This document shows, piece after piece, positions 36,048 to 47,800 of a DNA stretch of 64,000 bases. How positions within the stretch are numbered: position 1 is the first letter of the stretch; each line of letters begins with the position of its first letter. Location of the stretch: positions 1,003,345 to 1,067,344 of the forward strand of contig MU004237.1 of NCBI GenBank assembly GCA_010405405.1, written 5' to 3'. Position numbers and translations under genes: made by a program. The notes beneath the pieces are model-generated. The model was not told where the DNA came from and did not search any database. It saw only the letters and a list, made by a program, of their open reading frames with translations. The stretch is from Microthyrium microscopicum. Lineage: Eukaryota > Ascomycota > Dothideomycetes > Microthyriales > Microthyriaceae.

Positions 36048-37813
36048 ATGGCAGAACAAGAGCAAGGAACAGTGGATCCCATCACCACCAGCAGCCCAGA
36101 TGTTATCCCACCAACAGAACTAATTCCCCCAATTGTTCCCGTAAAACCAATCACTACCCTGGAAGAACAACAATCTCCTCCTAAAACCCGCACAAAGCTC
36201 CGTCTCTACTCAATCCTCCTGGCCCTCTACGTACGGCCCCATCTCTTCACTCAATCCCTTCGTTGGGAACCTCTTACTAACAAAGTCCCCAGCTCGTCTG
36301 CTTCATTTCCGCCCTCGATCAAACTATCACTGCAACCGCAATTCCAACCATTGCCTCATCTCTGCACTCCGCTGGCGCCTACACCTGGATCGGTGCCGCC
36401 TACCTGCTCGCTTCTGCTGCCTCTGGTCCGCTCTGGACGAAATGTAGCGATATCTGGGGCCGGAAACTTGCATTGCTAAGTGCTACAGTGCTTTTTGGTG
36501 CCGCGAGTGTCTTGGCCGCACTGAGTAGCAGTATGACGATGTTGATTTCTGCAAGAGCCTTACAGGGTGCTGCGGGTGGAGGATTGGGTGGGCTGGTTAG
36601 TGTGACGATTAGTGATCTGGTCAGCGTCAGAGAGAGAGCGAAGTATTTTGCTGCGTTGGGACTGATGTGGGCGGTTGCAGGTGCAGCGGGACCGGCGGTG
36701 GGTGGAGTATTGACTGAGCGGGTTAGTTGGCGATGGTGTTTTTGGATTAATGTGCCTGTTTGTGGATTGGCGGGCGCATTGATATTGCTGCTATTGGATG
36801 TGCATAATCCGAGAACTGGACTCAAGGAGGGTTTGAAGGCGGTGGATTGGTATGGGACTGTGACGATGTTGGGCGTCACATTGATGGTGTTGCTAGGACT
36901 TGATTTTGGCGGTGCGGTGTTTGCGTGGAGCAGTGCAAAGGTGATTTGTCTATTGATTTTTGGGACGCTGATGGTGGGTATGTTTGTTTACAGCGAGAAG
37001 AGACTGGCAAAATATCCGCTACTGCCACTGGGTGTGTTTGGGAGTGTGTCGAATGTGGCGACTTTTGGGGTGTCGTTCTTTCAGAATATGGTGAGCCTTA
37101 GTGTGGAGTACTATCTGCCGTTATATCTGCAGAGTGTCAAGCTGGTTTCGCCGCTAAGAAGTGGGATTCTGGTTTTGCCAATGATGTGCACGATGGCATT
37201 AACAGATATTACGGTTGGAATATTGATTTCCAAGACGGGGAGGTACAGAGAGATGATGTGGATCGGAGCAACGATCTTGACGCTGGGAACTGGACTTTAC
37301 ATTACCCTGGGAGTCGACACGCCGATAGCTCAGATTGTTGGCTTCCAGATCGTCTGGGGAGTTGGCCCAGCTTTGCTTTTTTACGCACCAATGATTGCGA
37401 TTCAAAATACCGTCAGTCAGGCAGACACTGCATCCGCCACGGCAGCACTGGGATTCTTCCGAAACGTCGCCACGTCCTTGTCCATCGTTGTCGGCGGTGT
37501 GGTCTTCCAAAACAGTATGACTTCTCAGCAATCATCCCTTGTCGCTGCAGGCCTCGATGCGTCTACCCGCAAGGCATTTTCCGGGAGTCAGGCGGCGGCA
37601 AATGTGGACTTGATCAAGCTGATCTCAGACTCTACCCAACGGCGAGCCATACAAAATGCCTTTGCAGGAAGTCTGCGGAACATGTTTATCACCTACACTG
37701 GTTTGGCGGCGGCAGCACTGGTGTCAAGTGCTTTCATCAAGCATCGAAAGCTGAACACAGAACATACTGAGACCAAGACTGGAATACAGGAACTGACAAA
37801 GCGAAAGGAGTGA
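36048..37813 (+). CDS. MFS transporter, DHA2 (14-helix drug:H+ antiporter) type
   Basis: Exons 36048-36230 and 36293-37813; 567 aa. The N-terminal 50 residues are Pro/Thr-rich and cytosolic. The intron splits helix 1 (SILLALY / LVCFISALDQTIT), restoring the DHA2 motif LDQTITATAIPTI. Later come WTKCSDIWGRK (MFS motif A-like), ALQGAAGGGLGGLV and RASWRW-type RVSWRWCFWINVP (motif C neighbourhood), then further helices to AALVSSAFIKHRK. Such pumps export toxins, drugs or self-made metabolites across the plasma membrane. It is convergent with the GH47 gene, with 91 bases between the stop codons. Confidence 0.93.
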
Positions 37814-37904
37814 TAAGTAATAGTATGATGGTCCATCTTAATTCCTTCATCTGCAAATTTAGAAAGCAACGATCATTGCCAACTAATCAACAACGAATCA
37901 AGCA

Positions 37905-39885
37905 TTATCGCGGTATTCGAAATGGGTGCGCCTCTGTGTTAAACACGTAGTCATCCAAACTGACGAGGTCCGGCTCGCTGAAGATAAGATAGAAATACTT
38001 CAACGTCTCCGCCATCCAGAAGCTCTCCATGCTATCCTCTTTTTCAGGATATGGCATTTGAGTATCCTTGATTGCTGCATTGGCAAAATCCGTTCTTGTG
38101 TACTTATCGATGGACTGAAACATCTCCCAAGCGATATCCTGAAGCTTCGTATCGCCAGTGATGCGGTAAAGATAGAGCATGCTTTCTATAGCCTCGGGGC
38201 GGAGGGCATACTTCCCGTCACCGATGTTGGTGAAAGCAGATTGCTGATGTGGATCCCAGTCGCAGGGCTCGAGAGTCGGACATGCATTCATTGAAAAGCG
38301 TTCTGGCATAATGCCAATTGGTGAGTGTCGATATGCCCATACGCAGCCGTTGGTCAGCTTTGTGCCCACATCTATATGAGTGTTGTTGCTGAATAGGCGA
38401 CCCCCAAGCAGGAACATACCGCCAGCAAAGCAACTAAGATGTTGGCCAGAGTTCTCGCGAGCAGCACCTGCATGTGCAACGCCACTGATCAAGATATCGG
38501 CTTGATCCGGTAATTGTGGCCGGAAAAGCATGTGTGTGATGGCTGTATCCATGGCATGCTCGTAGAGTCTTGCATATTGCGGCTCTTGCCCACCCAGAAG
38601 TTGATATGTTTTCCCGAAATATTCAAACGCTGAATCTGCCATAGCACCGAAGCTGAAAGATGTATCGAAGGTGAGATCTTGGGCTCTGACATCGACACCA
38701 ATTGGAAACATGCCGGGAAGTTGAGTGCGGTTCTGCTGTTCGTACAGTATGTTGGTAACTCTAGCCACGGCATCGTAGTAGCGCATATCTCCAGTAAGCT
38801 GAGAAAGCCTGGTGAACTCTAGGCTGAACGAGGCCATTTCAGCAATGATGCCCTGCTCTGCTGGAAGCTGATCTTCCGCGGTCTTTCTTGGATTCCAACG
38901 TGTGCAAGGCATCCGGTTTGGTGTATCGAAAGAAGCATAAATCATGTCGCCAACCTCAACAGCTTTTGCTAACAATCTTTCGTCCTTGCAGTCTGTTAAG
39001 TCGTAAGCAGCAAGAAATCCGCCGAGGTAGCGAATCGTAGTCTCGAACATATTGAGAGACTCTAGAGACGAGCTCTCTGGATTGAAGCTGATATTTGTTG
39101 CGGCGGCCACTGCCATTTCAAAGTCATCTTTCATGTCCATGAGCCAAAGGGTGTCGAGGTTGTCGACCAGCGTGGCGCCCCAACCTCCAAATGGATTCTT
39201 GGAGCCTCCAGAGATAGGAGCAAGTTCATCTGCTAACCAGGCTCTGTCTTTGTAAGATTGCCAAGCGCGTAGGAATACTGCTTTTACAGAAGCCTAAAGT
39301 TATCAGCACAGTTTTACAACATCGAAGCGTATATTGTCTTAGGTTTTGGTTAACACTGCATCCTCCGACCCGTCGCCTTCAATTGAACCCATAGCATTTG
39401 ATCAAGAACGCATGCTATGGGAGCCATCAAGTGAGATGGGAGCCACCGAGTCGTACGTATATCTTGAGTGGGAGAGCCAATGAGGACTTCCAGATGCCAT
39501 CAAGTTTTCTGTGTATTCTGAGGGGAAGTCTAACCTGTCGTTGTTTTCTAGTGATCTGTGCCGACACGGAAACAGTATTCGCATTCGATGCGAAATCATG
39601 CTGAATTTTGGGTAAGGTAAGTGATGTGCCAGTAGGCAGCGCAGCAAATTCCTGAACGGGATACTTCACGGGTACAGCCCTCCAGTCGAAGCCATTTTGA
39701 GGAGGAACGTATGCCGGAAATGGTGGTGAGTCGGGACACGCGCTGACGGGAAGGGAAGGAGCGGTGGAGGATGATTTTGATGGAGAGGCAGTTGGCAAGA
39801 AGCATTTATGTCCAACAAGAAAGAGGACATAGCAAACAGCAACGAGAGTGACAAGGTCCCAGCATTTCTTTCTAGGGAGTAGCAT
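37905..39885 (-). CDS. GH47 class I alpha-1,2-mannosidase, type II membrane form
   Basis: Exons 39885-39535 and 39293-37905; 579 aa. A short basic N-terminus (MLLPRKKCWD) precedes a membrane anchor (LVTLVAVCYVLFLVG), then a Ser/Pro stem and FDWRAVPVKYPVQEF. The catalytic barrel starts KAVFLRAWQSYKDRAW and shows GGWGATLVDNLDTLWLMDM, AEQGIIAEMASFSLEF, SGQHLSCFAGGM, and YALRPEAIESMLYLYRITGD. The calcium-binding FNTEAHPF lies at the end. These enzymes trim alpha-1,2-mannose from N-glycans in the ER/Golgi or act on cell-wall glycans. The intron (39294-39534, 241 bases) is unusually long for this window and carries repeat sequence. Confidence 0.93.
39294..39534 (-). repeat. Hairpin-repeat sequence inside the GH47 intron
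   Basis: The intron contains CCCATAGCAT (39388-39397) mirrored by ATGCTATGGG (39412-39421), immediately followed by GAGCCATCAAGTGAGATGGG. The motif CCATCAAGTG-GATGG is shared with the repeat family at 911-1196, 51.2 kb and 52.4-53.1 kb. A further TGCCATCAAG lies near 39496-39505. It looks like a degraded family member that lengthened the intron. Confidence 0.55.
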
Positions 39886-40437
39886 ATCTTGATGAAGGCA
39901 ATTGACGACTTTTGACTGGGCAGTATTGCAGAATGATTTCAGCGCAAGAGTCAGTTGGAGCATGACGATGAAGAAAGAGTTCCTTGTAGAAGTGGCGGAA
40001 ATCAAGTTCACAACTGCTCAACGCTGTTCGCAGGGAGATCTTATTCATGGCCTGAACTTCTGCATGAATACAACGAGCCATGAGCGCATTGAACCAACAA
40101 TTCAAAAGGTAACATCCAAAGGGATTGGACCCATTTGCGCCGTTTGCAACTGTGCAATCCAGCGACAGAAAGCTTGCCCCAACTTCCTGATCTAGCCTCC
40201 CTCGTGGCTGCGCTTATGGGCCGTGCTAAGAATGCATTTTGCTTCCCCCTTGTTGGAGATGGTTACACAGTCGGGTTGTAGGGCTGACTAGAGCCACGGC
40301 CCACGAGGCGAGGCTGAAGACAAGGCTGAAGACAAGGCTGAAGACAAGGCTGAAATACTTCATTGGTCCGATGAGGTACCTGTGTACCTCGTAGTTGTAC
40401 GAACCCCAAAAACTAGGTTGAATTGTCAGATCCGATT
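39886..40437. other. Promoter side of GH47 / 3' side of F-box gene
   Basis: About 550 bases. It contains the first copy of a direct repeat at 40268-40372 (described separately). The remainder shows no supported feature. Confidence 0.5.
40268..40372. repeat. Direct repeat copy 1 with a 12-bp minisatellite
   Basis: The segment starts ACAGTCGGGTTGTAGGGCT and continues CCCACGAGGCGAGGCTGAAGA. It then carries 3.6 units of GGCTGAAGACAA (40312-40354), ending ACTTCATTGGTCCGATGAG. A similar segment with 1.6 units lies at 42072-42158 in the same orientation, on the other side of the F-box gene. Confidence 0.8.
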
Positions 40438-41807
40438 CTAAGTACATAGTTCAGCCCACTCAGTTTTCCATAACCACATGTACGATTGCTTGTATATCCA
40501 AACTACAAGGCCAAAAGGTGTCATGACCCCGTAGTATATTCCCATCGGCCAGCCAGAGTAGCATGTGTTGTTTAGTTCTGCAAGTCCCGTCTGCCTATCG
40601 ATGGCTAGATCGATTTTGAATATTTCAGTAGTCGTGTGTACCCAGTTTGATCTCATTTTGTACTTGTTCTGTGCTGTCCATTCCACAAATTCGAAGTACA
40701 GTGTTCTCTCGATGCCTAGTCTTCCATCAGGCTGTACAATCCGTACATTGTTCCATTCCACGTTCCGATTTTCACCTCCGATAGGGTCGAACCAATCTTG
40801 CTGCTGACCCCAGATTCCCGTCATGCTTTTATAGCCAGTCCACCTGCCATCCTCGAAGAAAGCTGGGTCTGTCATGCGAGCTAGATGACAGGTAGGCAGG
40901 TCGACCATGGATTCGTTCGTAAATGGAGTAGGTAGTTCCAGCAGAGAAAATGTTGGTAATCTCTTGGGTAAAGAAGGTGTGTATGTTCCCATACAACTCT
41001 CGCGATCAAGTGGGTAATCAGAGGCGATTGCCTTTCGTAGCCCAACGGCGAAGTATGACACGGTTCGAACAGCCAGAGTGTGAATCATGGTAAATAGTTT
41101 GTTTAGCTTGCCGTCAGAGAGGTTGGGATCGCCAGTGTCGATTCGAGACCAAGGTACAGTAGCAAGCGCGGGCTGATTGGACTGGGAAGAAAAGCCGAAG
41201 CATTCAGTCTGCCCAGCTTGCAGATCTTCCTGAAGGAGAACATATGCGGCCAGACATATGCCAGAAGCATAAGAAGAATACCAGGTATCCATATTCGCCA
41301 GCGTGACCTCTGGATTGCTAGGAATCATCAGTGGCCCAGGATGACAACGCTCCTTCAAAGTTCGTTGGTCCTCCTCAACACCCTGGCACTGACCATGAAA
41401 GTTGAAGGGGTCAAGGCGCTGGATTATATCTCTGTCTGAGTCAATCTAGTATTAGTTCATGACCTTTAGGAACGGAGAATGATTTACTAACTATGGAGCA
41501 TCATCACATGTGGCAACCACCGCAAGGTCTGCTTAGATGGCATGAACTTCTCATCTGTGGTTCTTGTCAGGGCGATTGCGCACGCCCAGCGCTTCCAAGT
41601 GCCGTCATCTTTATGTGTCGCAAATGCCTCAACATCCTCAATTAGGAGACCAGAGTTGAATATTACGACACTCTTCCAGACTGAAGGGTGGTCGATGGCT
41701 TCCTTCAACACCCGGCAAACTAAAAGCATGTTCAGCGCATCTTGAGGAGGCAAAAAGGACACAATGTCTGCCAGTATCTCAAATGGAAGTTGCACGAAGG
41801 ACGCCAT
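40438..41807 (-). CDS. F-box protein
   Basis: Exons 41807-41492 and 41435-40438; 437 aa. The N-terminus is a clear F-box: LPFEILADIVSFLPPQDA, LLVCRVLKEAIDHPSVWKSV. The splice joins MLH to NRDIIQRLDPFNF in frame (donor GTTAGT, acceptor ACTCAG). The remaining 330 residues have no repeat I recognise; WNNVRIVQPDGRLGIERTLYFEF and several Trp-rich stretches suggest a substrate-binding beta fold. It is likely an SCF ubiquitin-ligase adaptor with unknown substrate. It is bracketed by two copies of a roughly 90-105-base direct repeat. Confidence 0.8.
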
Positions 41808-42478
41808 GGTATCAGGGTTGAGGGTGACTGAGCAAATGATTAACAGGTTTAGAGTCTAAAGTTGTCAAAAATAATCAAGAGAAGCGCATCTTTATGTAAT
41901 TGACTTCCAGCTGAGCCCTCTCACATACCTGTAAAGTATGTTGGTCCCTGTTAGTAGCCGTTGGTGGTGTACAATGCCAGCTCATGGTTCAACAAAACCA
42001 GGTCTGAAGACTGTGAAACGACGCGTTATCCAATGAACGGCCAGGCTAAGTAGCGCGGCGGCACATCTGTACAGTCGGGTTAGTAGGGCTAAATAGAAAA
42101 CCACGCCGCACAAGGCGAGGCTGAAGACAAGGCTGAAAAACTTGATTGGCTGGACGAGTGAAATGGGATTTCATGTACTCAAAGTTTCAAAACTTTTCAA
42201 TAGGACAAACTTCTATTTAAATTGATATTGCAAACACAGGTACTTTTAGAAGATATGTTGGCCAAGCGGCCAAGCGAGCGCCATGCACAAGAATGCATGT
42301 GTGATACACGGGCGCTTTGTATTGGTTGCCTCAATTCTGCCTTCTACCAACGGTGGGGCGCCGGGCTGTGTGAGGCCGCCAACTCTAGTATCTCTGTACT
42401 TGAATTGATCAACCTACACGTACTATCATTCAACTTGCTTTGCATGCTCTTGTCGATCAAGGGGTCTATCACCTCGCC
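41808..42478. other. Divergent region between F-box and Helo-like/WD40 genes
   Basis: 671 bases holding both promoters. It contains the second copy of the direct repeat. No other supported feature. Confidence 0.5.
42072..42158. repeat. Direct repeat copy 2
   Basis: Starts ACAGTCGGGTTAGTAGGGCT, continues CACAAGGCGAGGCTGAAGACAA with 1.6 copies of the 12-bp unit GGCTGAAGACAA (42119-42137), and ends ACTTGATTGGCTGGACGAG. Same orientation as copy 1 at 40268-40372, which has two more units. Both copies lie a few hundred bases upstream of a minus-strand start codon (GH47 and F-box). Confidence 0.8.
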
Positions 42479-44643
42479 ATGGACCCTCTCAGCATCACTG
42501 CAGGGTGCATTGGTCTGTTGGAGTTCGCCGCGAAATGTATCCCCGCAACAATGAAGCTAGTGAGGGAATTTCGAGAGGCTAGAGAGCAGCTCACTGCTCT
42601 GCAAGAACAAATGGAAACCTTACGAAGAGTGGTCGATCTGATCAAGTACGAATGCGAAGGAATGGGAGACACCATTATTACGATGAAGAGCAGTGTACCG
42701 GCGCTGACCTCGGATGCTCTGGAAAACTGCAAGTCCATTATGGAGCAGATGTCAAATACTATCAGCAAGCATGGATCATCGCATACTGCATTTGCTACTT
42801 GGTGGGTGGGAATAGGCAAAGAAGAGGTTGAGAAATGGTCGAGGAAGTTGGAGCAACATAAGTCAACACTGGTCATAGCCCTTGAATACATTGAAATGTA
42901 AGCATATGGTTCGTCATTGGTAATGCTTAGCTAAGTTGTTCATAGATCTATCAGTAAACAAACAAAAGCCGACACCACCATTCTCAGAAGTGATACTACA
43001 GTCATCAAGACTGAGCTACGCGAGAATCACCAAGCTACAAAAGAAATTCTAGCTCTTATCAAAGCACAACATCCAGAATTGCCCACGGATCTGAAAGAGC
43101 TCAATCTGGATGATGGCTTGGATGAAGAGAAGGTCTTGGAGCAGATTGACAGCTATGCTGACAAGGCTGTGGAGGCTCAATATGGTTCGAAAAGAGCTTT
43201 GAAGAAAGAGTGAGTTTCAATGCTATCAAAAATACAGCGTCCACTAAATTGCTCCATAGAAATTCGGGAACATCTACACCTCCAAGAGAGCATACTGCAC
43301 TATTTGCTAAAGAATTAGATAGCGCATTTTCTGTGTCGACAAAGGTCAAAACTGAAATGGATGTGGTTCCAGAAGAAGACTTACCCAATTACAGCAACTC
43401 AGTCCCACAATCGCCTACTATACGGCCGGATACGAGGCGCAAATCAAGCCTTTCGAGCTTCAGCTTCTTCAAGTCTAGAAGAGAATCGAAATCTGGAAGT
43501 ACGAGTCCAGGTAGTTCTTATGATCCACATCGATCAGAGAGTACGGGGCAAGCGATAGAAAAAGACAGGTATATATGCCTCTTAGTAACACTGGGAAACA
43601 AGTCGATTAACATGTACAGAGCTCTATCATCAAACTCTTCGTTTAGCTCAGCAGGAAGATCGAGCATACTCTTTGAAAAGGTTCCAGACTTTGTTTCTTC
43701 ACTACCTACCAAGCAAATTTGGTCTCTTAGCATCCCAGATGCTCACCGCATGGGATTCTTTGTCAGCCGCAACAAAGCTTTCAAATACTTGTCTGGGGAG
43801 ATGACGACGATAAAGCTTAGCGAGATGCTTCCGCAGCCAAGAAATCCCTTCCCGATTGCCAAAGGATCCAAGATATGTACAATTTCCCCAGACGGAGATC
43901 AAGTCGCAGCTGTAAAGCATGGCGTTCGGGATAAACTTTGGCTATTCAACAGCCGGACATGGGAACAAACTGCACAGCTCAATTGTGACACTGGCGGCCA
44001 TTCAATGAAGGTAGCTTTCTCTCCCGATGCGCAATACCTCATTACCTTGAACATCTACAAGAAGCTGCAGCTCTGGGATATTGAAAAACAGAAGAGAGTC
44101 CACAGCAAAGAAATGTCTAGCTGCTATAAGATCGCCGTCTCGTCAGACAGCTCCAAACTCTTGATCGGCTTAGAATCTGGCGAGATACAAGTCTGGAAAC
44201 TCCGAACCTTCGAACGAAGAACATCAATCACATCTGGAGGAAAGGGATACGACAAGCGCATACTTCAATTTTCAGCCTCGCCTACTGAGATGAAGCTAGC
44301 ATATCTTACTGCTGATGGAAGAGTTGGAGTTCTGGATATAGATACTAATATCGCCCGAGAATGGGATATACCGGAAGGAGGGTGGACACAAGATAATGTG
44401 GAGAAGATCCGATTCAGTACTAATGGGCGAGATGAACATGTCGCCATCTCAGATGGTGGTAGGTTTGTGAGTTTGCTTCATCGCAGTACGCTGTTGGTAT
44501 GGGATACTCAGACAACAGCCCTATTGCATCGCAATGAAGCATTTGCGATGGCGCAGGTCACAGGTTCCAGAAATCTTCTGGTTCTCACACCGCCGCAGTT
44601 CCCAGCAACCGATGGGCTGTTGACAATGTACTCGCTCGGATGA
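42479..44643 (+). CDS. Helo-like N-terminal domain plus WD40 repeat protein without NACHT domain
   Basis: Exons 42479-42897, 42946-43209, 43260-43568 and 43620-44643; 671 aa. It starts MDPLSITAGCIGLLEFAA, the hallmark of the Helo-like N-terminal domain found on fungal STAND proteins, a membrane-targeting cell-death type fold. A helical and Lys/Glu-rich region continues to about residue 225, then a Ser-rich linker (RRKSSLSSFSFFKSRRESKSG). The C-terminal half is a WD40-type propeller (VAFSPDAQYLITLN, KLQLWDI, GEIQVWKL, STLLVWDT). No P-loop or NACHT segment is visible between them. The last intron is 51 bases and in frame (GTATAT...GTACAG), so I count it as likely rather than certain. The role is inferred: recognition or scaffold partner in allorecognition. 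Confidence 0.8.
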
Positions 44644-44856
44644 TAACCAGTGCTTGGTACCAACGAATCTTATGACCAAGGACTGAAACAAAATCTCAAT
44701 GAACAAACATATCTTGAGTAATTGCTACTACAAATTTGGTATCTAATTTTGCTCTGTGGACTGGTACTACGACGTAGTCAGCCTCACACCTCCCATCTCC
44801 TAATCGTACAAAAGCCATTTTTATCTCGCGATGCTGGTCACAGAGCAACTGCCACT

Positions 44857-47800
44857 CTAGCCCGCAATGATGAGCACGTATCTAGACACAAGTTAGCATA
44901 TTTCCAGCCATCGTATACGAGCGAGGGACTTACGAGGTGATACTATTCATCCGCTCATTCGTCAATTTCAAGCCCACCTTCAGCAGTTCCGTCGCCACAT
45001 CAGCCTGTTCTTTCTGCAGCTTCTCCCAGTTTTCGAGGTTCATCATCCATGCAACAGAGTCTACTTCAGCAACGACTGTTGCTGTACGCTTGCTTTCGGC
45101 AAAGAAGGGGAGTTCGCCGCATGTTGTGCCGGCTACGATACTTTCAGAGTAGCGCCCTTGGTCGAGTTCGTGGTCGGCGCGGAGTACGCCGACTTCGAGG
45201 AGGTAGAAGCCTTGCGGGATATCGCCGCGGGAGAAGAGAATGGAGCCTTGAGGGAGTTCCTTGCGGGTGAAGTATGGTACAGCACGATGCCAAAAGTCGT
45301 AGTCTTTGGATGTCGAGTCTTTGAATGCCTGCAGGAGAAGAGGCAGTGGTTGGGAGAAGGATTGCCATTTAGCGGGTGTGGTGAGTGTATGGTCGGAGAG
45401 GGTATTTGCTGCAGCTCTCGTAAGGTGATGGCTGCGAGGAGTGTTTTCGATGATTTCTGCCACGGCAGCAGAATCAGCGTTGAGAGTGGTAGGAATGGCT
45501 AGAGGCGTGGTCAGTTTGAGCTTCGTTTTGTTGAGCGGTGGACTTACTTAATGCACTTGCAGCCGGAGCATCTTTTTGGGCAGATAATTCATCGCTTCGT
45601 TCTTTGAGCGTTAGAAGGAGTTCATTTTCGCAGGCTTCAAGTGCTTGATTCAAATCTTCAAACACTCTTGGAGGGAGATATTCGTTGTCTTCGTGGAAAT
45701 TTTCCAGTAAACCGACCATGCTCAATGCTTGTCCCACTTGATCGGATACAGAGACACCAGAGATGATCAATTCGACACCCTTGCCATTCAGAACTCGATT
45801 CATCCTGACAAAGGCTTCGGCAGCGGAAAAGTCGAGACCCTGAACAAGACTAAAGTCAATGATCAAATACCGGATGGGTTGTCTCATGAACGCTTCTTCA
45901 TCAATCATCGCTCTGATTCTCTTTTCAACTGCAACAATCGATCCAAAAAAGAGGTAGCCAGTTAATTTGGCCAATTTGATTTGCGATCCCACCTCATTTA
46001 GGAATCGCCGCTGTAGAGGATGGCGTCGAACAGTCGACTCGGCAATGGTGCCGGAATAGATAGCTCTTATAGGCGAACTCCTTGAAGTTTGGACCACGAA
46101 GATCAGGCATGCAAGAACAATACCCAAGACAATACCTACGACGAAGTCATAAAATCCCATGACTACAGTGATAGCCAAAATCTTCAAATATTTAGATCAG
46201 TTGTAAAGGAAAGAAGTTGCAATGTGCTCACCATAGAATACTCCAAGGTTTGAAGTTTACCGAATGTGTCCCATAATGCTTCTTGTACCATTTCGATACC
46301 TAGCATGAAGATCAAAGTTCCAACAATCATAATGGGAATGAACCCAATCATGGCTGGACCCGCTATCCAAATTCCAGTTGTGGCTAAGGCAAGGAGCACA
46401 CCTGCCCATCTGCTGTTTCCACCATTTTGGATGAACAAACGACTATTTGCAAACACAAGGTAATTCTGAGAATATTAGCCTAGAAGATAGCTTTCGCGTG
46501 CAATAACAGAACCTACCTGTATACTTCCAACACAGCCCGAGAGAGCATTTGACACTCCATGACCGAAGAGTTCGCGATTGATATTGATATCATCTTGCTC
46601 AACTGCAATTCCAAGAGCTGGTACATTGATGGGAACGTGAATAATACCAAAGAATGACAAGGCGAACATAGTTGGCACAGTGAGAGAAACTGCTTCCCAA
46701 TTTATCTTGCTCCATCCTGCATCGTGTCAGTAATGCCAATGTGAGGATAAATGATATACTTACTGTAGTATGTATAGAAGTTGTAAAATGGTACACCCGC
46801 ATCAGGGGCTTTGAAAACCCATCCGTGATCCCGGAGATCCTGAAGACCAAGATTTGGCACTGCCACGACAACAATATAGAATATGCCGACAATAGCAATG
46901 AAGAATGCCGGCATAACTATTGGATGGCTAAGATATTTCCGGATCCCCATCAATGAGATTGCAAGAGCCAAGGGAAGGACCCAAAGGACGAGAGTCGTAG
47001 GAACCATCATTCGTTCTAGAGTATCTAGTCCCCAGCCAAGACTTGAATCAAGGCCGGCAGATACTTCAATACCAGTGAGAAAAAGGAAAACACCAACTCC
47101 TCCAATGCAACCAAGGAGAATGCTACGCGGAAAGAAGCTGACGAGATCTCCCAGACGAAGAGCGCCGAGAAGGAGGAATATTAAGCCAGTCAAGACGGAG
47201 CTCAGGGCGTATGAGACTATTGTGGTAGCCAGGACAGTCTCAGGATCGTCTTCGCCAACGTGGGCCAGAATCATATAAGCCATTTTGTGGAAGAATGGGA
47301 CTACTTCAATCTGTTTTGATTAGTCCAAGATTACTGCAATCTGCAATATTCAACCTTACCATTTCAGAGCCAACTCCTCCTCGGAATGCAGTCCCACCCA
47401 GCGAGTATGTAAGTTGAGAAATGATACAGCTGACGTAGAACATTGATATTCCGTCAGGTCCTGTCTTTTCGAATATTGTTTCTCCCAAAGGAAATAATAT
47501 CATTCCTATAACTAGTTAGAGAGAAAACTCGAGAGATTGAGAGCTGTATACCGTATGATAGTGCGTCGAGTAAGTTGAGGAGCACTCCCAAAAACACTGC
47601 AGATAGAGCGCCAACACTAGTCTTAAGCATCTCTTGAAGATCCCATCTCGTTGGATGAATCGCATGGTTCCAGGATGAGTGAAAAGCATCCCGAACCTGA
47701 GTAATTCTCCCTTTTGAAGCTACCCATTGTCTTTCCAAATAGTCTATGCTCTTAATTTGATTCCTCTCCGAATGTGTACGTTGTAATAAAGCAGTATTCT

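Noticed and set aside
34432-39885. Secondary-metabolite gene cluster (SDR, MFS, GH47, F-box)
   Set aside because: No polyketide synthase, NRPS, terpene cyclase or other backbone enzyme is present; the neighbours have unrelated roles.
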